The position numbers and the translations under genes are program-made. 64,000 nucleotides of DNA from Psychrobacter sp. APC 3426. Its GTDB lineage: Bacteria > Pseudomonadota > Gammaproteobacteria > Pseudomonadales > Moraxellaceae. Under the pieces are notes generated by a model. It worked only from the letters and a program-made list of their open reading frames with translations. It was not told where the DNA came from and did no database searches. The stretch lies in NCBI RefSeq assembly GCF_030408035.1, contig NZ_JASDCF010000009.1, positions 34,273-98,272 of the forward strand, given 5' to 3'. Positions 8,703-18,179 of this stretch are shown here, one piece after another. Each line of letters starts with the position of its first letter. The first letter of the stretch is position 1.

Positions 8703-11558
8703 TTAGGTAACTGTTGCTATATTTACCCAGTTTATATCTGAAGGCATAAGATAACGATTTGAGTTGATAGCCATATACTCTGACAACCCTAAGTCTATCT
8801 CTGCTACCACTTGCTTGCAGTGCTCTCTATTAGGCGATGGCAAAGACGGATCTACGGCTAGCGACTTTTGTAAGAAAACATCTAAAGCGCCTTTAGGGTT
8901 AACCCTTACACCATCCTCAGAACGACAGCAAATACACAGCTGCTTTTTAATAATATTTCCTTGAAGGTCCTGCCACTTCATTATTGAGGTATTTATCTCT
9001 GTATGATCAGTGCTTTGGGCACTATTGACTACAGCAGACAACCCACCAAAATCATAGTCTGTCGCCTGACCAATAAAATATTGAGTAATAGGCGAAGATA
9101 AGTCTAGTAAATGTGTACTGCTTCTATTACTGGCAACCATTCTATCAGTGGTCGCTTCAAGAATAGAGGCTTGCCCCAAAATAGATTTGAACTTAGCCTG
9201 ATAGTCATCGTTAAACTTAATTCTTATTGTTTTTTTCTCTGGATGATTGATGTATTCAATACCGTTTATTTCGAGCATACCTATCAAGAAATTATGTATA
9301 TGATTTGGTGATACAGTCACTTCAAACTGCAGTTCATCAGAGCTACTGGTTGCCGCATAGTCTAATATTTCTCGCTGCTTTATCACTGAAGATTTTGCGT
9401 TATCTAGTGCTTCACTCACACGTTGCTCTGTGCGGCTGATGCCAAGTTTGTTTAGATTTGATAAGACATCCTCAACATCTATTTGATTGGCGACTTCACC
9501 CAAAATCTCATCTTTCAAACCTTCATTAAACTCACCCTTATGCAAGGTCGATAAGTCATTTACGATCTGGTCTATTCTGTCATACATCGAGACAATCAAC
9601 TTTTGATCCAAGCTATCAGGTTGGAATAAGTTAAATATAGCGACTCTCTTTTTTTGCCCATAGCGATACAAACGACCAATTCTTTGCACCAGCCGCATTG
9701 GGTTCCATGGCAGGTCATAATTGACCATAATGTGGCAGGCTCGTTGAAGGTTAATACCCTCACCACCTGCCTCTGTAGAGATTAAAAAAGACCCTTCTGA
9801 TTCAAAGTGTTCAATCGCCTTTCTTCTTTCATCATGCTTCATAGAGCCATTGATGAGGCTCACTGAAGAGTCTCCAAATACTCTCACAAGATTATCTTTG
9901 ATATAGTCCTGCGTGTTTCGATACTCACTAAATATGAGAACCTTTTCTTTCGGGTTATTGGTTAATATCTTGTCAATCACTTCCGATTTAAAGTACTCAA
10001 ACTTCTTATCATTATTTAGCAGCTCATTACTAGAGATGATCAGCTCTTGTAGTAGTGCTAACTCTCCATCAAAGAATTCTCTATCTGGGTTATGCGTGGT
10101 GATCAGCAGCTCTTCGTTTTCACCTGAGAATCGCTCATCAGCCTCTAACTCCATTAATGAGTCCACTATGGCATGTAGCTCATCCCTACGGTTTTCTATT
10201 TTTGCAATACGTCTTAGCAGCGCCGCTCGGATCGCTTTGACACTTGAAGCAGCAAGTTTTCGATAAGTCGTCATCACAAAACCAATGGCTCTTGCCTGCT
10301 GATTCTCGCCCTCTGTACTCGCTGAGTATCCTAATTTAAAATACTCTGCTAGCTGCTTTTCAAAGGTTTTAAAAGCTGGAGAGCCAGGAACACTGACTGC
10401 ATTAACTGTTTTACCTTGGAATATAAAATTGCCTTCAAGGTCTGTCACATCAGCCTTGTGGTTTCTAAAGACCATATCTCGAATAATCTCAGGGTTAATG
10501 CTTAATGACATCAACTGAGCTCGTCTTTCAGGTCTTAACAGCTCTAATAGTGCTATAAACTTGTCTTGCTCACCTTGGTGGGGCGTCGCACTGAGCAAAA
10601 TCATTGACTTAGTTTTGTGCCTAAGTTTTTTTGCTAATGTGAACCTTTCTGATGCTTTAAACTTTAGCCCATCTTGTTTGCGACTTAAGCGGTGCCCTTC
10701 ATCGAATATAATTAAATCCCAAGGCTCAGCAGCCAATAGGATGTCGATATGATTTTCACTTTTAAGTCTATCTATTGAACCAATCACGCAGTCATGAAGC
10801 TTCCACTTACGTAGCTGGTCTGAGGTTACCTTAAAATCCTCACCATATATCTCGAAACCATCTAGATTAAACTTGTGATATAGCTCTTCTTGCCACTGTC
10901 TCACTAGACCTGCAGGGGTGATTAGCAATATTCTTTTTGCCACATTACGTTGTCTGAGAGCATGAATAATCATGCCAGTCTCAATTGTTTTACCCAAGCC
11001 CACATCATCAGCAATTAACCAGTTTAAGTTGCCTGAAGATAGGATGTGATGTACTAAGTTAATTTGATGTGGTAGTGGGTCTATATCCAGATGTGACAGG
11101 GATCCTGTATTTTCGTTCCATAACTCAATCGCATGCGCTAAGGTTTTTAACCTTAATTTCTCTGCGTCCGTATCAGATCGACTAATATCTCCAAATCTGT
11201 ATCTTGTTTTTGCATCTTTTGCCAAGACCAAGTGTTGGTATGGCATCCATACCTTACGATTGATTGACTTAAAATCTACTAAGAGCTGTTCAAAACCAGC
11301 CAACACTCGTTGTTGGATAACGGTCCCTTGACCTAAAGGCTGGTGACCTATATCAGGCGTCCTATCTAAGACAACATGCCCCACTTTAAACCCTGAGCTT
11401 AGTTCAGGTGTTTTTGGGTCAACCGTTGTTTGTGTATTACCCTGCCAATTTACTAATACCTCATTATTTCTATTACTTCTAACCCCTCCAAATCGATAAG
11501 AGTCATTTAATTTATACTTCACCAAACAACCGGGTACTGGAATCAAATCATCTGTCAT
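8703..11558 (-). CDS. SNF2/RapA-like helicase, 951 aa
   Basis: A full-length SWI2/SNF2 ATPase. Residues 1-115 look like tandem Tudor-like beta barrels as in RapA. Walker A (DDVGLGKTIE) is at about 184-193, the DEGH box near 285, SATPHQGE near 327, and the C-terminal motif VI region is QRIGRLYRYGQ. A 250-residue tail follows, with CICCRSEDGVRVNP near residue 890 as a possible Cys-based site. Housekeeping RapA is unlikely because of its neighbours: an acidic protein upstream (49 bp) and an HNH nuclease downstream. DpdE-type helicases are similar, but no dpdA/dpdB genes are here. Role inferred: motor of a DNA-targeting defence operon. Confidence 0.85.
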   Translation of the reverse strand: MTDDLIPVPGCLVKYKLNDSYRFGGVRSNRNNEVLVNWQGNTQTTVDPKTPELSSGFKVGHVVLDRTPDIGHQPLGQGTVIQQRVLAGFEQLLVDFKSINRKVWMPYQHLVLAKDAKTRYRFGDISRSDTDAEKLRLKTLAHAIELWNENTGSLSHLDIDPLPHQINLVHHILSSGNLNWLIADDVGLGKTIETGMIIHALRQRNVAKRILLITPAGLVRQWQEELYHKFNLDGFEIYGEDFKVTSDQLRKWKLHDCVIGSIDRLKSENHIDILLAAEPWDLIIFDEGHRLSRKQDGLKFKASERFTLAKKLRHKTKSMILLSATPHQGEQDKFIALLELLRPERRAQLMSLSINPEIIRDMVFRNHKADVTDLEGNFIFQGKTVNAVSVPGSPAFKTFEKQLAEYFKLGYSASTEGENQQARAIGFVMTTYRKLAASSVKAIRAALLRRIAKIENRRDELHAIVDSLMELEADERFSGENEELLITTHNPDREFFDGELALLQELIISSNELLNNDKKFEYFKSEVIDKILTNNPKEKVLIFSEYRNTQDYIKDNLVRVFGDSSVSLINGSMKHDERRKAIEHFESEGSFLISTEAGGEGINLQRACHIMVNYDLPWNPMRLVQRIGRLYRYGQKKRVAIFNLFQPDSLDQKLIVSMYDRIDQIVNDLSTLHKGEFNEGLKDEILGEVANQIDVEDVLSNLNKLGISRTEQRVSEALDNAKSSVIKQREILDYAATSSSDELQFEVTVSPNHIHNFLIGMLEINGIEYINHPEKKTIRIKFNDDYQAKFKSILGQASILEATTDRMVASNRSSTHLLDLSSPITQYFIGQATDYDFGGLSAVVNSAQSTDHTEINTSIMKWQDLQGNIIKKQLCICCRSEDGVRVNPKGALDVFLQKSLAVDPSLPSPNREHCKQVVAEIDLGLSEYMAINSNRYLMPSDINWVNIATVT

Positions 11559-11607
11559 AGCTCAATCATCCATAAATCTGCTTAATTAATTGTATTTATA
11601 CTTAGAT

Positions 11608-13335
11608 TTAGTCACCGTTAAGTTCTTGAAAACGCTCCCAGGCTCGCTCCTCTGTCCAGTATTCATAGGGGCTGCCTGCTTCTGCTTCATAAAGACCATA
11701 ATGCACTACATCTTGTTGCAAGCTTATATCTAAGACATCTGTAGAGTCGTGCCACTCATCAGGTGTCATTTCATTAAGTTCAAAAACATAGGTGTATTCT
11801 GAGGATAATACCCGTTTTGGCTCAAAAGCCCATGTCCAAATAAACTTTAAGAAAGTTCTGTATGAAAGTTTTAAATGAAACTTAGACATCCAGAACTCAT
11901 AAAGACGTTCTAGAACTCCCTCTACCTCTTCAGCATCTGGATAACTTTTGAATGCTCTGCTTATACGAAAAGCAACGTTCCAAGACATCACATGATGACT
12001 CAATGCAAAGTCTTCACAATTTTTATTAAATGAAACCCAGAAGTAATCATTTCTTTGCCAAACTTTCTTAATCTCATAAACAACGCGTAATTCTTCTGGC
12101 TCTAAACCATAGGATATCAGCCTCTTCAGAGCTAACCGGGTTGGACCCCACCCATAGTCTATGAACACATTCGTAACCATCTCTAAATCTTGTTTAGGAC
12201 ACCAATCCACCTGTTGAACAAACTCAATAGCTTTTTGCCTCGCTCTTTCTTCTAAGGTAACAACATCTTTAAAGTACTCTGACTCAACACTGATGTCATA
12301 ATCACTATCGTCTTCAAAGAGGTAGCCCAGCTCTTCAGCATCAACGAAGCTATCTGCTTCATCATTATCGACGCTGCCTAAAAACTCATATTCGTTTTCA
12401 ATGTTGCTGTCATCCAAGTAATCTACTTCAACAAAAGCATCATCGTCGTCATCAGTGTCCTTACTAATGAAATCAAGAAGCTCACTATCGGCCTCTTCAT
12501 CACTATCAAAGTCAAATATATTTGGCTTTACATCATCATTGACTTCAAGATGTAATTCATCAATCTCACACTCTGTCTCAACTGTTTCTGCCTTGGTAGG
12601 TTCAGTATCAGGGCTGTCACTTAGGCTAGCTTGATTATCGTTAGAACCGTCATCTTTTTTAACAGTACTTTGTTTATAAGCGACATTAACACCATCAATT
12701 TTTTTAGTAGTAACTGGTGTTCCCAAGTTGTCTAGTATTGCTTGAAAGTCACTATCTATCTCAGAGTTATCAAAACTCACTTCAGTATCTACATTACCAT
12801 CAAGCTCATCCTCTACAGGACAAAGCTCTATTCTTAAGACACTTTCATCGGTATCATCGATCTGATTATTAGGATATTGATTAGCAGCTTCAGTATCAGC
12901 AAATAAATCAAGCTGATTTTCAAGCTTTACAGGACGGCTGGCTCGGTTTGAAATCCTAGACTCCACTAGAGGTTCACTAGAATCTATGCCATGTAAACCT
13001 GATTTACCTATGACAGTCTCATTTAAAAACTCATCGCTAATTAGATCATCCAATGAGTCATTGATAGGATGGTTAAAGTAGATATCTAAAAAGCTTAAAC
13101 TAAAGCTTTCTTTTAAAGCATTATAAATATCGTCAGCTAAGTCTAAGTCATTCCAAGTTTGTACGGAGTCATTTAGACAATCAAAAAAGGAGATGGGATT
13201 TCTACTGTGCTTAAGGGAGTTAATAAAATATCGGTGCATCTCATCATTAAAGCCGATTAAACGATCAATTTTCCCTATTAACTCATTCTTTTTCTCAGGA
13301 TTATCGAAAAAATCTTTTGGAGCGCCTTGAAGCAT
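11608..13335 (-). CDS. Acidic protein of unknown function, 575 aa
   Basis: I do not recognise this protein. Residues about 100-370 are extremely rich in Asp, Glu and Ser (many DDSD, DDDDD, EADS runs) and probably disordered. The C-terminal 200 residues look folded and aromatic-rich (VDWCPKQDLEMVTNVF, IDYGWGPTRLAL, KFIWTWAFEPKRVL). The start at 13335 is chosen because an AAGGA site precedes that ATG; an upstream GTG in frame lies inside the IS4 terminal repeat. The acidic stretch may mimic DNA or bind basic proteins (speculation). It is the first gene of the acidic-helicase-HNH cluster, and an IS sits only 50 bp upstream, so its original promoter has probably been displaced. Confidence 0.65.
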   Translation of the reverse strand: MLQGAPKDFFDNPEKKNELIGKIDRLIGFNDEMHRYFINSLKHSRNPISFFDCLNDSVQTWNDLDLADDIYNALKESFSLSFLDIYFNHPINDSLDDLISDEFLNETVIGKSGLHGIDSSEPLVESRISNRASRPVKLENQLDLFADTEAANQYPNNQIDDTDESVLRIELCPVEDELDGNVDTEVSFDNSEIDSDFQAILDNLGTPVTTKKIDGVNVAYKQSTVKKDDGSNDNQASLSDSPDTEPTKAETVETECEIDELHLEVNDDVKPNIFDFDSDEEADSELLDFISKDTDDDDDAFVEVDYLDDSNIENEYEFLGSVDNDEADSFVDAEELGYLFEDDSDYDISVESEYFKDVVTLEERARQKAIEFVQQVDWCPKQDLEMVTNVFIDYGWGPTRLALKRLISYGLEPEELRVVYEIKKVWQRNDYFWVSFNKNCEDFALSHHVMSWNVAFRISRAFKSYPDAEEVEGVLERLYEFWMSKFHLKLSYRTFLKFIWTWAFEPKRVLSSEYTYVFELNEMTPDEWHDSTDVLDISLQQDVVHYGLYEAEAGSPYEYWTEERAWERFQELNGD

Positions 13336-13384
13336 TCTATTATCCTTATAAAAACTTAGAGCACTCTTAAACTTATATAATATG

Positions 13385-14577
13385 TCTCTGCACACGACAA
13401 AAAAACAAAAAAGTCTGTTAAAGCAAAGGCATAATAGTAATTTTTAAGACGAATCAGACCATGCCAAACTTTAACAGACTTAGTGAAACTTTAACCCAAA
13501 ACCTGAGCATGAACAAGGCAAGAATCAATTGTTTGAGCCTAATGATAATAGCCCTGATTACTGCTCAAAGCAGTAATCTTAAAAAAAATAGCAAGACACC
13601 TTCCTAAGGGTGGCAAGACCGACAGTCACTATCGCAGACTACAGCGATTTTTTGCCGAAGCGAGGATAGACTACGATCAACTGGCTTTAATGATATATCG
13701 ACTATTTGGGCTAGGCAAAGTCACCTTAACCATTGACCGCACCAACTGGAAATGGGGTAAAAGTAACCTCAACATCTTTATGCTAGGGGTGGTATATAAA
13801 GGGATAGCCATCCCCTTATACTGGCACATGCTAGATAAGCGAGGTAATACAAACCATCTTGAACGCTGTGAACTTATTGAGCGGTTTATCAAACAATTTG
13901 GCAAAGATAACCTTGAGATGATAGTAGCAGACAGAGAGTTTGTTGGCGAAAAATGGTTTAACTGGCTCACCAATAATCACATACCCTTTGCCATACGGAT
14001 TAAGAAGAACAGTAAAGTTAAGAATCATCATGGCAAGTTGGTACAGATTAAAGAGTTATTACGCCATGTTAGCCATCAAGAAACATATCGACATGGACGA
14101 ATACTGACTGTCGATGGTTGTTTGGTTCGAGTATTTGCCAAGCATGATAAAGACTATGGTTTAGTGATTGTGGCCACCAATCAACTAGAAACAGTGGATG
14201 CGATGACAAGCTATGCTAAGCGTTGGGAGATTGAGACTTTATTTGCTTGTCTAAAGGGCCGTGGCTTTAATCTTGAAGATACCCACTTAACCCATCTTGA
14301 TCGGGTCAGTAAATTAGTCGCAGTGAACGCCTTAGCATTTTGTTGGGCTTATCATGTCGGTATTTATAAAGACAAAGATAAGCCGTTAAAGCGCAAGTTA
14401 AAGTCAAACGCTCGACCTCAAGCCAGTTTGTTTGCGCTTGGCCTGGATGTGTTGATTGAGGGCCTTCACTTGGTGTTCTTTAACAATGATAAGACTGTAT
14501 TTCGACAGTTAGTTAGCTTTTTAACCCCTAAACCTATGAAAATCGGGTGGGGATGATTTTTTTGTCGTGTGCAGAGA
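13385..14577 (+). mobile_element. IS4-like insertion sequence, 1193 bp
   Basis: Bounded by near-perfect 21-bp inverted repeats beginning TCTCTGCACACGACAAAAAA at both ends. It carries one DDE transposase gene on the plus strand. I see no convincing target duplication in the flanks (AATATG on the left, ATTCTT on the right). It separates the defence gene at 11608-13335 from the MgtC-like gene. The transposase is frame-broken, so this copy is probably immobile unless complemented. Confidence 0.85.
13461..14556 (+). pseudogene. IS4-family transposase with a +1 frameshift in a poly-A run
   Basis: The first 44 codons (MPNFNRLSETLTQNL...) and the main 288-codon part lie in different frames. The break is in the run of eight A residues at about 13581-13588; seven A would restore KKIARHLPKGGK. 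The catalytic part has DRTNWKWG (first Asp), VADREFVG (second Asp) and a Y-x2-RWEIETLF motif with the Glu, the typical Y-(2)-R-(3)-E-(6)-K signature of the family. Polymerase slippage in the A run, or a deliberate transcriptional slippage site, could still give a little full-length protein. Confidence 0.85.
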
Positions 14578-14651
14578 ATTCTTTTATACCATCAACAAGA
14601 CCGAAAATCGGTTTCTAAAGCGGGTGAATGAGCCTTACTCATTGAGTTTTT

Positions 14652-15911
14652 TTAATTATTTGTCATAGTATATATCAAGATAATTAAAACAATCATATGA
14701 ATAATTTGGATTGGAACAAAAGCAAGTGCGTATTGAAAACCACCCGTAATTGCCGCATTAATTGATTTAGAAATTGCATGTGTCGCTAAACCTAATAATA
14801 AGGCGAGCAATAAAATAGGGTTAGTTGGGTTCCCTTGCATGACTACAGCAGCCATTGCTGCATGCACCTCAAACATAGAACTCAGTACGGTTCCTGCAAT
14901 AAGACCGGCGTCACCCAGCCATAAACTTAAACCATAAACAAGTACTTGAATGATAGTAAGTGTCACTACAATGATACCTGCCTCTTTTAAACTAAACATC
15001 GGTGTATCCGTTAACTTAGCTTTCTCTTCGGATCGAGCTTTTCTCATCAACCATATTCCAGGAATAATTAACATTATAATGGCAATAATAGAGGGGAATA
15101 ATAAGATTTTAAGCCAACTAAAACTTACACCTGCAACAATAATAAGAAGTTGTACCACTGTTGCGACACAGGATATAAGGGCAGCTCCAGCATTTTCTTT
15201 TGCATCTGCACGACCCTGACGAACTTCTATTCCAAGGCTTGCAATCGTGGCTGTACTGGATATAAATCCTGATGCTAAAGCAGATAAAAACATGGCGTGG
15301 CGTGATGGTAAAAGCCTCTTTGCCATATGTGCTAGTGCTTGAATGGTTAAAATCAATATCAATAATTTTAAAATAATATAAGGATTTAGTACTGAACCCC
15401 AAAGATCCCTATTGGGGGTTAAAGGAAGTGCAATTAAAAGCAAGGCCAGTAAAAAGATACCATCTTTAAATTCACGCTCAGTAATCCATCTAACCGCTAC
15501 TCCATGCATTGAATGCTTTGTCACTAGAAGGAAAGTAAGGACGACTGTAAGTGCCGCTGCATAAGGAATATGCCATAAACATAGTCCGCCTATAAAATAG
15601 GTGAGTATAAAAGCAAGTTCAGTGGTTACACCTGGATCTTCAATTTGTTTATTAGTAGAGATGATACTTATACCACCTACTATCAATGCTCCTATGAGCC
15701 CCATAAATAAACCGAAAGCAAAGCAAATTGCCCCTAATAAAGAGCAAATTGCAAAAGATCTAATACCTGCAAAGCTGTGTTGATTTTCACGTTGTTTGCT
15801 ACGCTCTCTTTCTAGACCAATGAGTAGTCCACAACCTAATGCTGCAGTAGATGCAGTAATTAAGTTTTGGATAGGTTCAATCGTAAATGTATTTTCTATT
15901 ATGAAATTCAT
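14652..15911 (-). CDS. MgtC/SapB-DUF4010 membrane protein
   Basis: A polytopic membrane protein of about 419 aa. The N-terminal part has the MgtC/SapB signature (GLLIGLERERSK followed by GIRSFAICSLLGAI), the C-terminal part several hydrophobic helices with SALASGFISSTATIAS and SINAAITGG as in DUF4010. Members are found in metal or stress settings, with no fixed substrate. I chose the start MNFIIEN at 15911: the longer frame would add residues encoded by the terminal repeat of an IS remnant. The remnant begins 11 bp upstream, so native promoter and ribosome site are probably lost or replaced. Confidence 0.8.
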   Translation of the reverse strand: MNFIIENTFTIEPIQNLITASTAALGCGLLIGLERERSKQRENQHSFAGIRSFAICSLLGAICFAFGLFMGLIGALIVGGISIISTNKQIEDPGVTTELAFILTYFIGGLCLWHIPYAAALTVVLTFLLVTKHSMHGVAVRWITEREFKDGIFLLALLLIALPLTPNRDLWGSVLNPYIILKLLILILTIQALAHMAKRLLPSRHAMFLSALASGFISSTATIASLGIEVRQGRADAKENAGAALISCVATVVQLLIIVAGVSFSWLKILLFPSIIAIIMLIIPGIWLMRKARSEEKAKLTDTPMFSLKEAGIIVVTLTIIQVLVYGLSLWLGDAGLIAGTVLSSMFEVHAAMAAVVMQGNPTNPILLLALLLGLATHAISKSINAAITGGFQYALAFVPIQIIHMIVLIILIYTMTNN

Positions 15912-15922
15912 CCCACTCTCTA

Positions 15923-16236
15923 TGACCCCTGCTGTCAATCCCGTAGACATTAACTTGGGAGATTTTGATTACGCAGCATGACGATAAAAATCAAACCACA
16001 CCGGTCTTAGCGATCTATATCTCAACAGAACCAGTCATTTTACTCTTTAAACCTGTTAATAGACCACTTAAAATAGACTGCTCTAATGGAAACACTTATA
16101 ACAGACTGCCCCAATACTATCAAAGACTCAGTATGCTGAGACAATACAATAGCCTTCATTCGCTTTATTCTGCCAGTTAGATAAGGTTTGCATGGCTATG
16201 CCTAACTGCTTTGCAGTCGCTAAGATATTGTCATTC
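15923..16236 (-). mobile_element. Eroded IS3 (IS150-like) remnant
   Basis: The left part (15923-16020) matches the terminal repeat and 3' end of orfB of the two larger copies (TGACCCCTGCTGTCAATCCC and the sequence around the orfB stop). The right part (about 16165-16236, minus strand) still encodes the orfA helix-turn-helix (ISATAKQLGIAMQTLSNW-like). About 950 bp of the middle is gone, and 16030-16160 is unrecognised. It abuts the start of the MgtC-like gene. Confidence 0.75.
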
Positions 16237-16440
16237 TTCTCTAGAATTCCTTCAGCATAGCTCAATGTCACTTTTGACAAATGCTAAACAGCTTGTTATG
16301 ATAAAAAAACATCGTGGGTTTACGGCTACTTCCAGCGCGATGAAAAACAAAGACTGGTAAAACGCACACCTCCTTTTCGCTCTGTAAGGTGACTGTGTCG
16401 TTTCAATTTGACACAGACAGAGCAACAGGAGATTTCTTTA

Positions 16441-16658
16441 TGACTACTTCTAGTCAATTACTTCCAAAATTCATACTTCTAAAATATTCTTCTCATACTC
16501 AGCGACTGAGTCTTATGAGCGCTTTCTGCTATTCCGCTTTTTTAAGCAAGCCCTCTAAACAGCTTCATAAACCTTTATCAGTCTCAGTCACTGAGATACC
16601 AAGCTTTGTTAAGCATATGGCTTACCTTGGTTTTATTACTGTGCCCAACTGCTCTTAA
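16441..16658 (+). CDS. Small hypothetical protein, 72 aa
   Basis: A short frame begins MTTSSQLLPKFILLK and is preceded by AGGAG nine bases before the ATG. It has a high Ser and Lys content and a hydrophobic stretch in the middle. No family is recognised. It sits between an IS remnant and the LRR gene (78 bp gap). It could be a real small gene or a chance frame; the ribosome site is the only positive evidence. Confidence 0.3.
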
Positions 16659-16735
16659 GTTTGACACATCGCAATAAAACCCACTAAAGACTTGAATGCA
16701 TTCACCTCATTTAACAGGCATTAAAAGGTAACCTT

Positions 16736-17593
16736 ATGACAGCATATAGCGATAAAACCAACCAAGATGACAACACTAATAGCAAGCAAGATACGCACGT
16801 TGAAGACTGGATGATAGAGATATGGGACTGGATTGACAACCATAATATAGCAGGCAGCTCTGACAGCACCGTCCCTCGTGAACCTGAAGCGTTGCGCCAG
16901 TTAGAGCGACTGGATTTGGGATATGGAAAATCAACGAGTTATAGTTATATTGATAATAAGTCAGTATTACAAAGCGAAAGTGAGTCTACTGAGCCATTAC
17001 CTAGCGCTATCGGCCATTTAAAAAATCTAAAGTACCTTAGGCTAAGAGGTTTTAATGAACTACCAGAAGAGATTGCTCAACTAGATAACTTAGAGACACT
17101 GGTTTATATGGACTGCGCTTTCACTGAGTTTCCAAAGGTGCTGTGTAAACTAAAGAATCTTAAAGCGCTTAACATCTTTTCAAAAAGCTTAGAGAGACTT
17201 CCTAATGAGCTTGGCAATCTATCTTCACTTACCCATTTTGATATGAGAGGAACTCAGGTTCAGGAGTTACCAGACTCTATTGGCAATCTAAGCAAGCTTA
17301 CTAGTATTGAGCTGTATGCCAATGAATCGTTGAAAGCTTTGCCTGATAGTATTGGAAATTTAACAAACCTTGAAAAACTAGAGATACGTGCTTCTGATCT
17401 CAAAACCCTACCAAGCTCGATAGGCAATCTGAATAAACTAAAAAGCCTCGGACTCTATCATAATGGCCTACAAAGTCTGCCTGATAGTATTATCAATCTC
17501 AAAGTATTGGAACAAGTAGATGTTAGTGAGAATCTTCTTGCGGGTGTATCAGAAGATGTCAGTCAATTTTTGGATAGTGTTGGTGGTAACTAG
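16736..17593 (+). CDS. LRR protein with family N-cap, 285 aa
   Basis: Residues about 25-60 hold the cap shared by all LRR genes of this window: W-x3-IW-DW, then PREPEALRQLERLDL. About eight LRR units of 23 residues follow (pattern LP.SIGNL..L..L.L), for example LPDSIGNLSKLTSIEL. There is no signal peptide or membrane segment, so the protein is cytoplasmic. It ends directly after the last repeat (FLDSVGGN) and lacks the C-terminal domains of its relatives at 27.7, 30.1 and 38.4 kb. The gene lies directly before an IS3 remnant whose conserved start is within 10 bp of the stop, so the 3' end may have been truncated by insertion. Function unknown; LRR proteins bind other proteins. Confidence 0.8.
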   Translation: MTAYSDKTNQDDNTNSKQDTHVEDWMIEIWDWIDNHNIAGSSDSTVPREPEALRQLERLDLGYGKSTSYSYIDNKSVLQSESESTEPLPSAIGHLKNLKYLRLRGFNELPEEIAQLDNLETLVYMDCAFTEFPKVLCKLKNLKALNIFSKSLERLPNELGNLSSLTHFDMRGTQVQELPDSIGNLSKLTSIELYANESLKALPDSIGNLTNLEKLEIRASDLKTLPSSIGNLNKLKSLGLYHNGLQSLPDSIINLKVLEQVDVSENLLAGVSEDVSQFLDSVGGN

Positions 17594-17599
17594 CTTGAA

Positions 17600-17990
17600 C
17601 TGAGAGAATACGATAATGAAAACATGAAACTACATTCCCGAAATTAAAGAACACGCCGTTCGCATGTTGATTGAAGCGGCATGCGACTATCCATCCAACT
17701 GGTCAGCTATTCAAGCCATCGTCCTAAGATTGGCTGCACACCTGAAACCCTACGATCGTGGCATAAAAAGCACATCGATCAAATCATTCCTGGATCGGTA
17801 TAAGCGCAAAGTAACAAAGAGCACATCAAAGATGCTTGAACGTGAGAAAAAACAGCTCAAGCAAACCAAAGAGATTATACGTAAGGCTACCGCTTTTTTC
17901 GCCCAGACGGAGCTCGACCACTGACTAGACCATGATTCAATTCATCGAAGATAACAATCATATTTATGGAGTCGAGCCGATCTGCAAATA
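17600..17990 (+). mobile_element. Degraded IS3-family remnant
   Basis: The sequence from 17601 (GAGAGAATACGATAATG) matches the start of the IS3 element at the right edge of the window (63.91 kb). It encodes a decayed OrfA (frame open 17664-17924: AACDYPSNWSAIQAI, REKKQLKQTKEIIRKATAFF) with frameshifts near the start and around the HTH, and about 19 residues of OrfB (IQFIEDNNHIYGVEPICK) before homology stops. The 86-aa frame is therefore not an independent gene. Confidence 0.8.
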
Positions 17991-18179
17991 AAAGTTTATC
18001 AAATTGTTTTACATATTTAGTAATGTTAATATTCATTACTGATTATTACTGCTATGTAAGTATTAATCAGTACAAAATTTGACGTAAGTAATACCGGCAA
18101 TTATAAGAATCTAAGCCAATTAATAATCCAATGCTGCTTTATCAAGCCCTAATATTACTAGGGATTCAGGAGAGATATT

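Noticed and set aside
9913..10266. 117-codon plus-strand frame inside the helicase gene
   Set aside because: Ser/Leu-rich shadow of a conserved helicase reading frame; no ribosome site.
8703..11558. Assignment of the helicase to the Dpd (7-deazaguanine) system as DpdE
   Set aside because: No dpdA, dpdB or other dpd genes are in the window; the neighbours are an HNH nuclease and an unknown acidic protein.
17664..17924. 86-codon frame as a separate gene
   Set aside because: It is the decayed orfA of an IS3 remnant with frameshifts, shown by comparison with the intact start at 63924.
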